The notes below the pieces were generated by a model that was not told where the DNA came from, searched no databases, and was given only the letters and a program-made list of their open reading frames with translations. A stretch of DNA of 64,000 nt from the NCBI GenBank assembly GCA_015501595.1, contig JADNRX010000198.1, positions 1 through 64,000 on the forward strand, written 5' to 3'. Position numbers and translations under genes: made by a program. Position 1 is the stretch's first letter; the number at the start of each line of letters is the position of its first letter. The DNA is from Hymenopellis radicata. Taxonomy: Eukaryota; Basidiomycota; Agaricomycetes; Agaricales; Physalacriaceae. Below, in pieces: positions 32,930-44,598 of this stretch.

Positions 32930-34003
32930 TTACAGGAGATCCACCAAACCCTCAGCGATGTATGAGGTGTTGCAGTACCAGTACTCAACGGTGGTCTGTC
33001 GGTCAATGTCAGTAAAGATAGCAAGGAAGAGCAATGGGCCTTACCTGGAGATAAACAGTGCCATCCTCGATGACGACCTCGTTGTAAGTCTTCTTTGTCT
33101 TCGGTACCACCCTCAGCACAAATGTTTTGGACGTGAACACCTCCTGCAAACCCTCCTGGAGCATATCGTCGTCCTTGAAACCCTGCCTCTCAAGCTGGTA
33201 TTTGAGGCCATCCTTGAAATAAGCAAGCGTCGCCCCGCCAAACTGGGAGTGCCAGTCGGTATTCTTTTGGCTAGACAACATCTTGTAGTTCTCCTCAAAG
33301 TTGGGGTCGAGCTTGACGTCGGGGATGCCAACAAGGGTGGCGATCTCCTCAGTCAACTCCTCAACTTCTTCCTCCCAATTCGAGTCGACGCTGTTCTTCG
33401 CAACGATAGATAGGCCCTCGCGGGGAACAGACTGGACCGCCTTCAGAAGGTACTCGCCGAGACTGCTGGTGTTGCACCCAATGCTGTCGTGCTTGAAGAG
33501 AATCCAGAAGACGCCATCCTTGATCTCAGCGTCGATGTAGGCACCCTTGTCGCCAAGGGTGTTGACACCGAGGCTGAGCTCGGCCTGAGGAACAGCGGCG
33601 TTGAAGTACTCCTTGCCATCGTCACCGTACTTTTCGAGGTAGTATGTAAGAGCAGAGATGAAGCCCTCGGTGTAGCTGTGAGATTGATTGATTAGCATAC
33701 CAAGTCGCTTGAATATGATAAAAACGAACCTCTTCAGTGTGTATCCGGCTTCCGACCTTGAGTCTGGGGCATTATATGCCCAGATAGCGGGAACGTCGTA
33801 GTTGATTTTGAAAGCTGGTACACCGAGGAGCTTGGCGATTTGCTCTTCAAATTCCGCCTTCTTGGATTCGAAGTCGTCGCGCACTGAGGATAATCAGCCT
33901 GACAACCTCAACGCTGGGAAACATGGGACGTACCACTCTTCCTCACAGCTAGAGGAAGCTTCTCAATAGCAGGCTTGGGAGTGAAAGCGGGAGTTTTGGC
34001 CAT
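32930..34003 (-). CDS. unidentified 306-aa protein with internal duplication
   Basis: Exons are 34003-33934, 33883-33730, 33675-33045 and 32995-32930. There is no signal peptide (MAKTPAFTPKPAIEKLP). Two halves appear related: the first has EEQIAKLLGVP, YTEGFISALTYYLEKYGDD, and IKDGVFWILFKHD; the second has TEEIATLVGIP, LAYFKDGLKYQLERQGFKDDD, and VIEDGTVYLQ. Each half is therefore a helix pair followed by a short beta element. It is probably cytosolic. The function is unknown. Confidence 0.75.
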
Positions 34004-34656
34004 GGCTAGAGATAAGATACTAGGGAGTGGCGAATGTATGAGACGACGGAGTGATAATTCATGCCTCTAGAAATGCCAGCGTTATATAGTTCCGAGGAGT
34101 ATGAACGTTCCTAAGTCTGAGCCCCTTGTCACTTGTGTGGTATCGATCAGGCCCGAGACAGGATGTCAGGAGGACATGAAGACCTGGACCAAGAATAGCG
34201 GGAGTGGTCAAGTTAACATGAAAAACCCCTCTTGCGCGCGGAAAACATCATCAATCAAGTCGCGCCTGTAAGTGTACGATGCGTATCTGACAGACCTCTC
34301 GTACACATTGTCGTGGTGGGAAGATGAATATGGACGTGTCCGGCACGTGCTGCCATCACTCACTCACGCGCAATCGTTCTTGTCCAATCCCTTTGCACTA
34401 TTGGACGGCTGAACAGAATTAACAGCGAAAGGAGACAAACATCAGCGCTCCCTGTTAGCGCCCTCCTGTCTAAGTCTGTACTGGCTTCCTTGACGAAAGA
34501 GAAATGTCAATCTGTCCTTTCAATTGGACGTCCTGCTGTCAATTTCCAAGACGATGGCCTTGACGGATTACTTGGTAGCCCCTCCCGCAGGCGACTCTTG
34601 ATTTTAATCAAGTACCTGCCTAGCCTCGCACTTCACGAGTCAAATTCTCCCCAACA
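34004..34656. other. divergent intergenic region
   Basis: This lies between the divergent starts of the 306-aa and 335-aa genes and should contain both promoters. No specific element is identified. Confidence 0.5.
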
Positions 34657-35760
34657 ATGTCTTCCGACATGTACGTGTTTCTCTTGTTCTCTAATCTTTT
34701 GCTAACACACGCGTAGTCCTCTCAAGATACGCGTCGACATACGCGACCTCTGGGATTCGCCCAACTCCTCCATTCACAAACCGATCGAGGAGCTCACCAA
34801 GACGCTCGGCCACAAAATAACCCCCATCGCTCAGTGGCCTTCCTTATGGATAGAACTTGGCAGCCGCTTCCCCGACAAGACCGTGTTCGTGCCCACCATC
34901 ATCAGCACCACGATCGTCTGGTACGAGCGCCTTCTCGCGCGTCTCGACGCCGACGAGGAATGGGCCGAAGAACTCCTGACAGCCCTAGCTGAAGTCGGTA
35001 CCGGCGGCCTCGATTTACGCGTCGAACCCGCCCCGGCCAAAGCCAATCGTCCTAGTACGACCTGGGACAAGAAGGTTCAGGTTTTCCGCCTGCGCATCCC
35101 CAACACCGATCCCATGTCGCAATCCCGTATTGCTGCATTTCTGGAGAAGGATTTTGAGGGTCTATTTACCCCAGGAGGTCCCGTCGACGACGATGTCGAT
35201 TGGGCGGATGTTCCACCCGCCACTTCGTCCGCGCCTGCTGACGCCTCTCGCGCTCCTCCTCCGCTGCAGCGCGGTCCGCAGGCAGCAGACTCGTCTGTGC
35301 CAGCTGCTCCGGAGCGTCTTCCCGTTCTTGGTGCACTGGCGCGCCCTTCAGACTTGTTTCCCGCAAGCCCTCCGTATATCCTGACGGTCACGTTGACCGG
35401 GCGGGAAGGAATGATTGTACAGTGCTCTCATGAGCCGAGCTTGGAGCTCATGAACGAGTATCTCAAGAAGTGGGGTAAGACGAATACCAATGACAGCATG
35501 CGGGTATGTATATTGGAACTCTCTCGATGGCCAGATACTGATTCCTTCTACAGCGTCCAATCTTCAAGCTTACGATGGTCGAGTCGGATTTCTGTATCGG
35601 CTTGATGGATTCGTTGTATATCGAGCCCAATATGTCTTATCACAGGAGCGTCAACCCGACGATTATACTTTCCTTTATTGAAGGTGTTTTGGGGTATAAG
35701 ATGGTATACACGACGAGTTCGTACTGGATGTACAGGTGCACTACGTTATTGAAGAAGTAA
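34657..35760 (+). CDS. conserved-looking protein of unknown function, 335 aa
   Basis: Exons are 34657-34670 (only 14 nt), 34717-35503 and 35554-35760. The protein starts MSSDIPLKIRVDIRDLW and contains FVPTIISTTIVWYERLLARL, a Pro/Ala-rich stretch, PPYILTVTLTGREGMIVQC and the closing FKLTMVESDFCIGLMDSLY. It is soluble with no signal peptide. No domain is recognised. Confidence 0.75.
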
Positions 35761-36689
35761 ATGTAATAGTGTACAAATACGGTTTATTGAATGTGATAGG
35801 TGTCGTCGACAAGAAGGGAATACTGATCATGAAATGAACGGTGCCAGCCTCGGTGGATAGATGATCTTGTTCACGTCCTAACCTGATTGGATGCGGGCCC
35901 TGTTACAATCTACCCGCTATGAAAACTTCAATGCTGATCTTTAAAGTTTTGCAATGTAGAAGAACAGAGCGAGAAGGACTTGGAAAGTGTTAGAAGCTGT
36001 TCGATGACTCTAGTTCGGCAGGACGACCGGCGATACCACCGGAAGCCATCGTTTCTTGAGGCTTTCCCCAATCTGGCCGCGTATTTCGAAAGGCAGACTA
36101 AATAGCACAACGGTCCTCATCGTTCTCCTATCAAAGCTGTTACATCAGAATAGGCCGCTGCAGCTGTTCTTCTGCAGATAGACAAATAGGATCAGAAGAA
36201 GGCTGAGCCATAGACGGATTCGAAGACGAACTGATATATCACCTCAATTGAAGAAGGACTTACAAAGGACTTACAAAACTTCAATAATGCAGATATATGA
36301 CGGATCGAAAGCTTGAATGGCATCGGTAGTTTATATGATCTAGGCTATCAATAATCAGCACTCCGACATCTAGCGCTTTAGAGAAGCAGTGTTTGTATTG
36401 CAGGGTACGAGCTAGGCAATGACATCGTGCGGCCGGTCGAGGTTCATGAAGCGTCACCAGTATCTTTCGCGCACGCCTCATCCTACACTAGCACAATCAA
36501 CATGGAAGGCGCACCTTCTGAACCAAGAGGTTGTCAACCAAGGTTTCAAGCATTCAACTGAAGTTGATCCCTTCGGCACTCCTCAAAAGCCGTTGGACGA
36601 ACCGGAGTGAGTGAGGCAGCGGCGCGATATGAGACTCAGACTAATCAGGAGTTATGAGCATGCCAGCGTATTGCCATTGCACAGCCAGA
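35761..36689. other. no sure gene
   Basis: Open frames are short and unsupported. A piece starting MEGAPSEPRG at about 36500 (+) is not extended by any clear exon. Confidence 0.4.
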
Positions 36690-37260
36690 TCATCACGGAT
36701 CTATGCCTACATGCAGAGCGCTCTGCTGTCTCCACGAACCCGGCCAAAGATGATAACTCCAGCTCCTTGTAGGGTGGCTTACGTTGAGCCATCTATCTCC
36801 TCGAGTCACGCACCCACCTCTCAGGAGCACGAAATAAGACTTCTTGACAAATCTAGAGGCGTCAGTAAAGCCATCTGGATATCGGAAACGACCAACCATA
36901 CTCATCCATGTAAGAGGTCCAGTTTCACCATGAATGTTGCGGCGTTCAAAGTAAGGTCTCGTGGTTTCGATGGAGCCCTTGAGCAGGACAACGCGCTCTG
37001 ACGAAGAAGGCACACGCCACCCAGAAAGGCGCGAACACAAATGGCTCTGGCGCCCCCAAGAGTCTTGCTCCTAAACTTGGCATAGTCCCATAACGCCGGC
37101 CCAGTACCACACGGGTTGGAATCCAAGGGATCCGACCCGTCCTCGATCGACCATTCAAGCCCGTGCCAGATATACGCCTCGTGCACAATTTAGATGTGGT
37201 ACTGCGGCAAGATAGCGTCGTAGAGGCGGTAGAGCGAGCGTATTCGTGTATCCCTGAACC
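36690..37260 (-). pseudogene. possible decayed gene, family unknown
   Basis: One frame reads RIRSLYRLYDAILPQYHI, a stop, then IVHEAYIWHGLEWSIEDGSD and GTGPALWDYAKFRS; another continues RPYFERRNIHGETGPLTW. The pieces look like former protein but I cannot name the family. An inverted-repeat element begins just upstream at 37332. Confidence 0.35.
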
Positions 37261-37331
37261 TGAATAGGGTGAAGTTTCGTAGATAGATGAGGTTGTCAGA
37301 TAAAGTCCTCCAGCGAGTATATACAACTATG

Positions 37332-38342
37332 ATCTCGTCAGTTATATATATATAACTGTAATTGAGCTACCTAACTGATATTGGCTGCAGCACATCCCAC
37401 TAACTGGAATTTTTCTCGCCACTGCCGCCCTTCCATTTCGGGATGTCGGGATCAAAAACCTGCAACCACCACGAGCCTCCTCCACTGTTCACTGCCGCTC
37501 TCGACGCCCCGACTACGCCTGTGCTAGGGGTTTTCTTTCGCTTCTACCATCTCGCCTTGCCTCGACGCGAAGCCGAAGCCAGCAGCCCTTCTCAGCTTTC
37601 GAGAATTATACCTCAGCCTCTACCAAACATAATGCTTACCTCGATGACTTTCGAAGGGGGATGAGAACCTCATGACCTGCGGGGTAAGCTCTCCCATATC
37701 CTTTTACCTCTGCGACTCATTGGGCAGTGCCGTATTGGAACCTCAACCTACCGCATCGACCTCGTCTATTCCGGCACCCACGGCCGTGCAACAGCAGGAT
37801 GTGCTGGGTGTTCAGCAATCGGCCCGAACTAACCAAGTCTCTTCCGAAGGGCCAAAGCTGTTGGGAAATCAGACCAAACGCTGCTTCAGAGGTAGGGTTC
37901 AATCAGATCACGAACCGAAGGTCCTTTCACCGAGGCCACCACCACTAGCTTAGAAGTACAAGTGTCATTTCCGTAGCAGAATACATATATCTTGGAGACG
38001 TCGCATATAAGCCAACAAGATTATATTCTATTCAAAGTTTCTGAAATGGAAGGCCTCCTACATGTCATTGGAGTGTGCGATAGGTAACGACACAGGAGAT
38101 CCGTGGAATGGGAGCGTGGAAATATTACAGCATATGCGGTCTTGCCATCAGCCCATCCGCGTACCGAGGTGGTGGTGGACGGACTCTAAACCCACGTCTT
38201 GTGGATAAGACGCCAGGCTTTCGAGGTGAGGGCGGGATCCCGATTCCAGTCAGTGGTGAGGGCGGGCCAGACCTAACTGAAATTGGTTGGAGGTAACTGA
38301 AATCGGTACAGATTTCAGTTAGCGGATGCTAACTGACGAGAT
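37332..38342. mobile_element. candidate non-autonomous element, about 1 kb
   Basis: The ends are exact 13-bp inverted repeats, ATCTCGTCAGTTA (37332-37344) and TAACTGACGAGAT (38330-38342). Inside both ends the motif AACTGAAAT or close variants (AACTGATAT, AACTGGAAT) recurs, including CAGTTAG...CTAACTG near the right end, like the subterminal repeats of DNA transposons. AT flanks both ends of the core CTCGTCAGTTA. No transposase is encoded. A single 13-bp match can arise by chance in a window this long, so the call rests on the subterminal motifs. Confidence 0.45.
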
Positions 38343-39867
38343 GCTTTTTGTCATGCCTCTCCTCCAGCGCCTGAGCTAGACCAGGTACGGCAAGCAGCGC
38401 TGGGTTGTGTAGACGTCATAGGGAAGGGGAAGTACGGGAGGAGCACCGAAAGCCATGTAGGTATGATAGACAAAGCAGATTGGAGGCGGCTTGAAAACGG
38501 CGGCAGGCGGTTTGTGAAGGAAGGAAGATTTGGCATGCTCTGATATAGATGAAGACTTTCTTGCTAGTGGATCATAGTTTCAGCACACGCACAGTGAAAT
38601 CGCAGAAGGAAAGCGAAGCGTGGGAATACTTTTTACTTAAACTGGTCATCACGTGTTTAGTTTGCACCTTCCCTTCTTGAAATTCTTCGCGACGAAGGAC
38701 ACCTGAAGGGTCAGGACAGAGGCCAAGGCATTCCCAGGAAATCCCATTCAAAGAAATATTCCAATGAGAGTCTATCGGACACCGTCTTCTCCATGAACTT
38801 CGTACGTTCAATTTGTCCTTATGCCTCTGTTTTTTATCGACTGGAATCTCATCGTAGTCAGTCACTGCAGATTGGACCTCCTCGTTGATAGAGGAAAAGG
38901 ACGTGAATGCAGAAAAACTTGGTACCACCAGCGGTATCGGTCATCACATGTGGTAAGTGCTATGGCCGTTCCTTCTCTCTGTCGGATTGAAGGATAATAC
39001 GCCGGTTGTAGCCCGTGTGACTCTTGTCTCATTCATATCTACGCTTGCAATGCGTCATAAAACGTACCCGACAGATTGCATTCTAGGATGCGATGCCGAA
39101 TTCAAAGTAGGACCTCTACAGTAGAAGGAACGACTGTCTTCCTTCGCCGCTCATCTCATTGAGTCTGATTAACGAGACTAGGCTCAGCCTATGAAATTGA
39201 GAAGTCTTATGAGCTGCGGGAACTCTTGGCGCTTGCAATGCAAAGCGTAACGTTTCCTCAGTGTTTTCCCTAATACCCCGGAACGAGGATCAAATCAGAC
39301 TGTTCTAAGGCTATGGTTCATTACCGTCTTTCTGCCCTGGCATTTCCCGTCTCCGGTGTTCAAATGATTTTCCCCGTCTAACCTAATATTGACGCCACAT
39401 CGGTTACTCGCGGCTTGGCTCATCGACCCGAAGAGGTACTAGCGGGATACGCTGCTTGCTAATTCCGGTCAGATTTCAGTCTCGATGCGCAAGCATTGCC
39501 GCTTTGAACAGTGAGTTTATCGTGTTGGTTACTATGTTAGTGCCCTCGATCTGATATTCGCTCGAGCACACGCATACATGCTGAAATGGGGCGTAGTCTC
39601 GCTCTCAAGCTAGCTTTACAGATCGTCTGTACACGATGAATTCATGTGGCTAGGTATTCGTCTATGCTTACAGCAATGCTGTTTGTGCCACTTTCGCATA
39701 CACTTCGGCTCACGCATACATATATTCCACATTTCTAGCTACAATTTGTTATACTCGAGCCGACCCCCAACGTCCATGTGGTACCTACTCGAGTCATTCA
39801 CTCGCTCGAGTCATTGAACCCGATTGATGTAAGTACTTGGGAACATTTCTGAGCTCATCAATTTTCC
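38343..39867. other. intergenic with one possible fragment
   Basis: An open frame at 38572-38928 (-) contains KLNVRSSWRRRCPIDSHW and HVMTSLSKKYSHASLSF, which has a protein-like composition but no partner exon. Nothing else is recognised. The last part should hold the argJ promoter. Confidence 0.35.
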
Positions 39868-40464
39868 ATGAAGGTCTTCAGACGATTTCTATCACCGGTA
39901 ACACTGAAAAATGTGCCTTCGAAGGCCCGGCACCATCGACCATTAGCGTCGACAACGCTACCGACGGGGTACTTGTTGACCGGTGTCCATGCTGGTGTGA
40001 AAAAGGCGGATGGCGTGCTCGACCTTGGCATCATCCTCTCAACGTCATCGCGACCAACATCGGCCGCTGCTTGCTTTACGCGAAATGCATTCAAGGCTGC
40101 CCCCGTCGTCGTCTCGCAAGACGTTCTCGAAAGGAGCGGCGGCAGAGCTCGGGCTGTCGTTGTCAACAGCGGCTGCGCGAATGCCCTCACCGGAAACCAA
40201 GGCCTTGACGATACATGGGCGATGGCAAAGGCGACGAACTCGCTGTTGCCGGCGCCCTTGGGCCAAGACGAGACGCTTGTCATGTCTACGGGCATCATTG
40301 GCCGGACCCTACCCATATCCAAAGTCCTGGCGGCCATCCGCTCTCAGCACAGCGGCGAACCCACACGGTCCCTAGATTCCGACTTCTACGCCTGGGAGCG
40401 CACAGCAAAGGCGTTCATGACGACAGACACGTTTCCGAAGCTCCGCTCGCGCGTCTTTACCATC

Positions 40465-41710
40465 CACCAATGCTTCACACCACCATGACCACCACTCAAC
40501 TTTAACCATTCTCCACTCTTCCTGGCGTATTCGGCGACTCTTTGTACCCGTGTAACACTTCATGGACTCGTCTTTCCTCCCCGTGCACGGCTGGTTAGGC
40601 GACTAGAGCCCTTGACGATTCCACGTCGACCACCACCATACTATCATCCCATTCCATTAACACCACTGCCCCCGCTGGAATGAATGTCTCACGCGTGGAA
40701 CGACACACTTTCGCGTCGTCGTCGTCGTCTCATTTGGAGGTGCAGCCTACAAGATTGCTCACCGTCTCTCAGCGGGTAGATAGCACGGGGAGTCACCGAA
40801 ACGACGGTCTCCCTAAGTGCCACCCAGCCTCGATTCCTCTCTTCCTACCTCCTGCTCGCTCCTCTCTCCACCCATTCCCACATTGTCATTGGAGGTGCAG
40901 CCTATAAGATTGCTCACCGACTCTCAACGGGTAGATAGCACGGGGAGTCACCGAAACGACGGTCTCCCTAAGTGCCGCCCAGCCTCTATACCTTCTGCCT
41001 GCCATTTTCTACGTCCTATTCGCTCCTCCCTCCATCGGTCTGCCCAAAACCGAGCGCTGCATTTCCACTTTCACCTCCGTATAACTCCCTTTACACGTAT
41101 CTAACCACACGCGCACTGTTCTAGGCCCGACACAGTCAGGTCGAGGCCCTCCCGCATTGCTCCGTGTGACACGGTGCGCCCCACAACGTGCCCAGCATTT
41201 AGGCGGAAAGTCCTCCTGGACGCGTCTAGGCGGAGGATCACCATAAAATCAACACGAACCACACAGTGCAGAGGTTGCCGGGAGGCGACGGACAGCCCAA
41301 TCGCGTGTCACCCATAGCACAATGCGCAACCAGGAGTCCTCAGAATCGGACTCAGACTCCGGAGAAGAATGAAGGAGGGATGGAACGGCCATAGAATACG
41401 CACGCATGCAGATCGCGGTGTAAATACACGACGTGATGGGCAATGCTAAAAGCAATGAAAGTCCTAATTGGGAAATCCCGCAAAGGTCTGGGGTAGTAGG
41501 GCAACTGACTGTAGGTCAGTATGCAGGACAACATAATGTTGTCCTGACTCGCGTGCAAGATGTGGTAAGGGACCGTATGAAAAAGGACGGGACTCTTATT
41601 AGACTCGGTACGTGGGGCGGATGTGGGATCCTTGCCCGATCGTAAAGCATCCGCAAACCGGCAGTTCCATTTACGGGACCGGGCGCCGGCTAACCACCAC
41701 CACCACCACC
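40465..41710. mobile_element. 1.25-kb insert in argJ
   Basis: The insert separates two exactly adjoining coding parts. ACCATC occurs at both edges (40459-40464 and 41708-41713), which may be a target-site duplication, and an ACC repeat precedes the right edge. There are no long terminal inverted repeats and no TG...CA ends. Inside is a tandem pair of 155-bp units. It does not encode a recognisable protein, so it is a non-autonomous or unclassified insertion. Confidence 0.6.
40736..41045. repeat. two tandem 155-bp units
   Basis: The first unit starts GGAGGTGCAGCCTACAAG at 40736 and the second GGAGGTGCAGCCTATAAG at 40891. The first 95 bp are nearly identical and the remainder is C/T-rich and more diverged. 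Both lie inside the argJ insert. Confidence 0.85.
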
Positions 41711-42511
41711 ATCAACGGGGTCCAGTACCGCATGGCGGGCATGGAGAAGGGCGCCGGCATGATCCATCCCGACATGGGCCCTCCCGCAGCGACAAAAGGC
41801 CAGCTTCACGCGACGCTACTGGGATGCATCATGACGGACGCCGCCGTCTCACCGCAGAGCCTCCAAAATGCCCTCACCTACGCCGTTGACCGCAGCTTCA
41901 ACTCGATCAGCGTCGACGGCGACATGTCCACCAACGATACTATCCTGGTTCTCGCAAATGGGGCTGCCGCTAGCGATGGCAGCGGCAACTATGCTGATGA
42001 AATTGACGAACGCACGGATCCAGATGCGTACAACAGGTTCAAGGAGGAGCTTACTGCGTTCGCGGTGGATCTCGCCAAGCTTATTGCGCGGGACGGCGAG
42101 GGCGCGACCAAGTTCATCACCGTGAACGTCAAGAATGCGGCTACTTACCAAGATGCGCGTAGCATAGCGTCCCAAATTTCCACATCTCCTCTTGTCAAGA
42201 CCGCGCTTTACGGCGAGGATGCCAACTGGGGGCGAATACTCGCTGCTACAGGGTCGGTTTCTTTGACTGTTCCCCTCAATCCTACAACTGTCAGCGTCTC
42301 GTTCATCCCGTCTGATGGTTCTCCCGCGCTTCCTGTCCTTGTTAACGGCGAGCCAGAGGCGGTGGACGAGGAGCGGGCGAGTGAGATTCTCGGCCTGGAG
42401 GACTTTGAAGTATGTGTCGATCTCGGCGCGCTTGGCAACGAAGAAGCCACGTACTGGACTTGCGATTTCAGTTATGAGTATGTCAGAATAAATGGGGATT
42501 ACCGTTCTTAG

Positions 42512-42843
42512 TACGTCTCGTCGCTGATTTTCCTCCGTGATCTGACATCCCGCAACGATGATAGATCTATCAAGTTGCGGAAGAAAATATAAACATATTT
42601 ACAACCTCTATCTATATCACCAGTGTGATTCATCTGAAACGCCCACATTCGTATTCCCAGCGCTTGAGAGCTCGCCAACATTGACGCTGATCAACGCAAT
42701 AGAAGAATCACTCGTTTTCAGACACAGCGGACAGCTCACCTCGGTCTTTGGCGATGTGCGTCCAGAACTTCCTGTCTGATGCAACGGCTGTGAGCCTTCG
42801 ACGTGTTTGCTATATAGTCTACCGATGTTGAACTTACCTCACA
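42512..42843. other. intergenic between argJ and F-box gene
   Basis: No gene is seen; contains the argJ 3' region and the promoter of the next gene. Confidence 0.5.
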
Positions 42844-44043
42844 ATGGCTGCGTCCCTGCTACCGCAAGAGCTGATTGATACTATCATCAACAATGTCGAG
42901 GACGAACGGTCGCTACATTCGTGCTCTCGTGTTGCCCTTTCATGGGTGACTTCCTCTCAACGACTTATTTTCCACTCCATTTCTCTCGCGTCGTCACGAT
43001 ACAAATCCTCGTCGCATAACGACCTCGTCTGCCGACTCCGTAAAACATTCAATACCTCTCCCCATCTTGCTCGTCATGTCAGGATTCTGGAACTCGATCC
43101 CTCTCAGGTGGTACCCTCCAGAACGGAACCTCTCTTCGCACTTCTGTCTAGACTCGAAGAAGTCCGGGTGGTAGACTTCGAAGACGCGCCCATGTTCACT
43201 TGCCCACAGCATCATCCCTTCCACTCCCTACTCGCTCTCCCTAGTATCACGCGCTTGACGATAGGGCCTGGCGCCTGGTACCTTGGGGATGTCATGCCGT
43301 GTCTGCGAAGCGGCCAGAATCTCACAGAGCTAACGCTAGAGGACGTGATATTCGAAGGATATGGTTATGGTCTTTGCAGCCATCCGTGCTTGCCGGGTAT
43401 TGAGTTGGAACAGCTGACGATACGGCGGGGATTCGTAGGCTTGTTGGCAGAGCTGAATGGGATACCCGGGATGGACCTGAGCAGGCTGAAGCGGTTGTCG
43501 GTTCTCTTTGGTGTGCGGAACGCGCAGACAACGATGCGATGGAGGAATCGCGCACCTATTTCCGCGATTAGCGATGTTTTAAAGGCAAATTATGGGATGT
43601 TGGAACATCTCTCGTTGGATGTATTTCTTGACCGTACGTACATTTTCATTTTTGGACTAAGCTTCAAACAATGACACATATTCTCAGAACCTTTATGTGC
43701 CTTGTTGAACGTATCTCGGCTCCGGTCTCTCTCATTGCATGTCCGTTGGCATCTGGCTGAGCGTAATCCCGCGTGCTGGCTAAAGTGGATTAACGAGTCT
43801 CTGGAGGGCATGACGGGACCCTCGGTGATGGAAGAGTTTGTGCTCCGAGTGACAACATACGCGGACGATGATGTTCCAGACTTGAGCGCAGAGTGTGGGA
43901 GGCTCGACAAGATGCTGTCGCGCTCCAATCTTGGCAGGCTGAGTCGTGTGGTTATCGAACAGGACGGAGAGGGTGTTCCCACTTTGACAACGGACTGCCT
44001 CCCTCAGCTGACGTCCAAAGGTGTGGCCATAACATGGTGTTGA
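42844..44043 (+). CDS. F-box-like protein (single copy in spacer), 381 aa
   Basis: Exons are 42844-43633 and 43688-44043. The N-terminus LLPQELIDTIINNVEDERSL is a typical F-box-like start, followed by SWVTSSQRLIFHSISL and a leucine-rich region (LPSITRLTIGPG, NLTELTLEDVIFEG, LEQLTIRRGFVG, LRSLSLHVRW). It ends QLTSKGVAITWC. It lacks the coiled coil of the arm F-box genes and is not closely related to them. A role as SCF ubiquitin-ligase adaptor is inferred from the domain only. Confidence 0.8.
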
Positions 44044-44598
44044 TTGTCATGTGGCTGTCAATCACGAAATGGGTTGAGGATCGCAAATCAGTGCCGGTCC
44101 GGGGAAGAGGGTACACTTCTAGTCTCGGAAAACATACCTCTACAAGGAGCGGTTAACACGGACTGTGGGCCTTCGTTCGCTCGGAATTTTTATGTTTCTA
44201 ATAGTCTCCGTAGACACGCGGTACTTTCGTGGAGTAGTTTAGCGCTGGTCGAAGTCGAAGCTCACTGTTTTCGTCCAGAGAATCTTCCAACTTTTCCGTC
44301 TCTAGACTTCGCGTCCATTGTGATCAAAGTCGTGTTCCCTCCATATCTCTTCATCAGAATCATCATCGATCGTTCGTCATCTCTTCTTCGTCCATGCCCA
44401 AAAGTGCATTTCTCATCAAGTGTACTCTCGTGTTCGCATTATCAAGCGCCCATCTGAACGCCAGACAACTGGGTACCTTCACACGCCGCTAGTCATGTCC
44501 GAAACCTTCCAGTCCCTTCGGGCGATGCAATAAAGCGGTCGTGCTTATAGACGTTCCGGTTCTCATTCTGTGGCTCTGATTCGATTCCTTGCCCCAAG
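44044..44598. other. intergenic
   Basis: No gene is seen. The end should hold the promoter of the membrane protein gene. Confidence 0.5.

Larger units (their letters stand above)
39868..42511 (+). pseudogene. argJ: argJ (glutamate N-acetyltransferase/ornithine acetyltransferase) interrupted by insert
   Basis: Two coding parts, 39868-40464 and 41711-42511, together give 464 residues in frame, the usual length. The N-terminus is Arg-rich and likely a mitochondrial presequence (MKVFRRFLSPVTLKN). Family motifs are [45 protein letters not shown], the self-cleavage site [11 protein letters not shown] (Thr nucleophile) and [13 protein letters not shown], ending [11 protein letters not shown]. The enzyme makes N-acetylglutamate and recycles acetyl groups in the mitochondrial arginine pathway. 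About 1,246 bp are inserted between FTI and NGVQ. Reading on from part one gives a stop within eight codons, and no GT-AG pair removes the insert in frame. The interruption may inactivate the gene. Confidence 0.85.

Noticed and set aside
35077..35391. Antisense frame of 104 codons opposite the 335-aa gene
   Set aside because: It lies wholly opposite a well-supported exon and reflects its GC-rich codon use.
40045..40266. Frames overlapping argJ on both strands
   Set aside because: Shadows of the conserved argJ reading frame.
40465..41710. argJ insert as an ordinary long intron
   Set aside because: No GT donor lies at the end of the first coding part, and no AG acceptor precedes the second part in a compatible phase; RNA data could overturn this.
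40465..41710. argJ insert as a solo LTR
   Set aside because: The ends are not TG...CA and no 5-bp duplication is certain.
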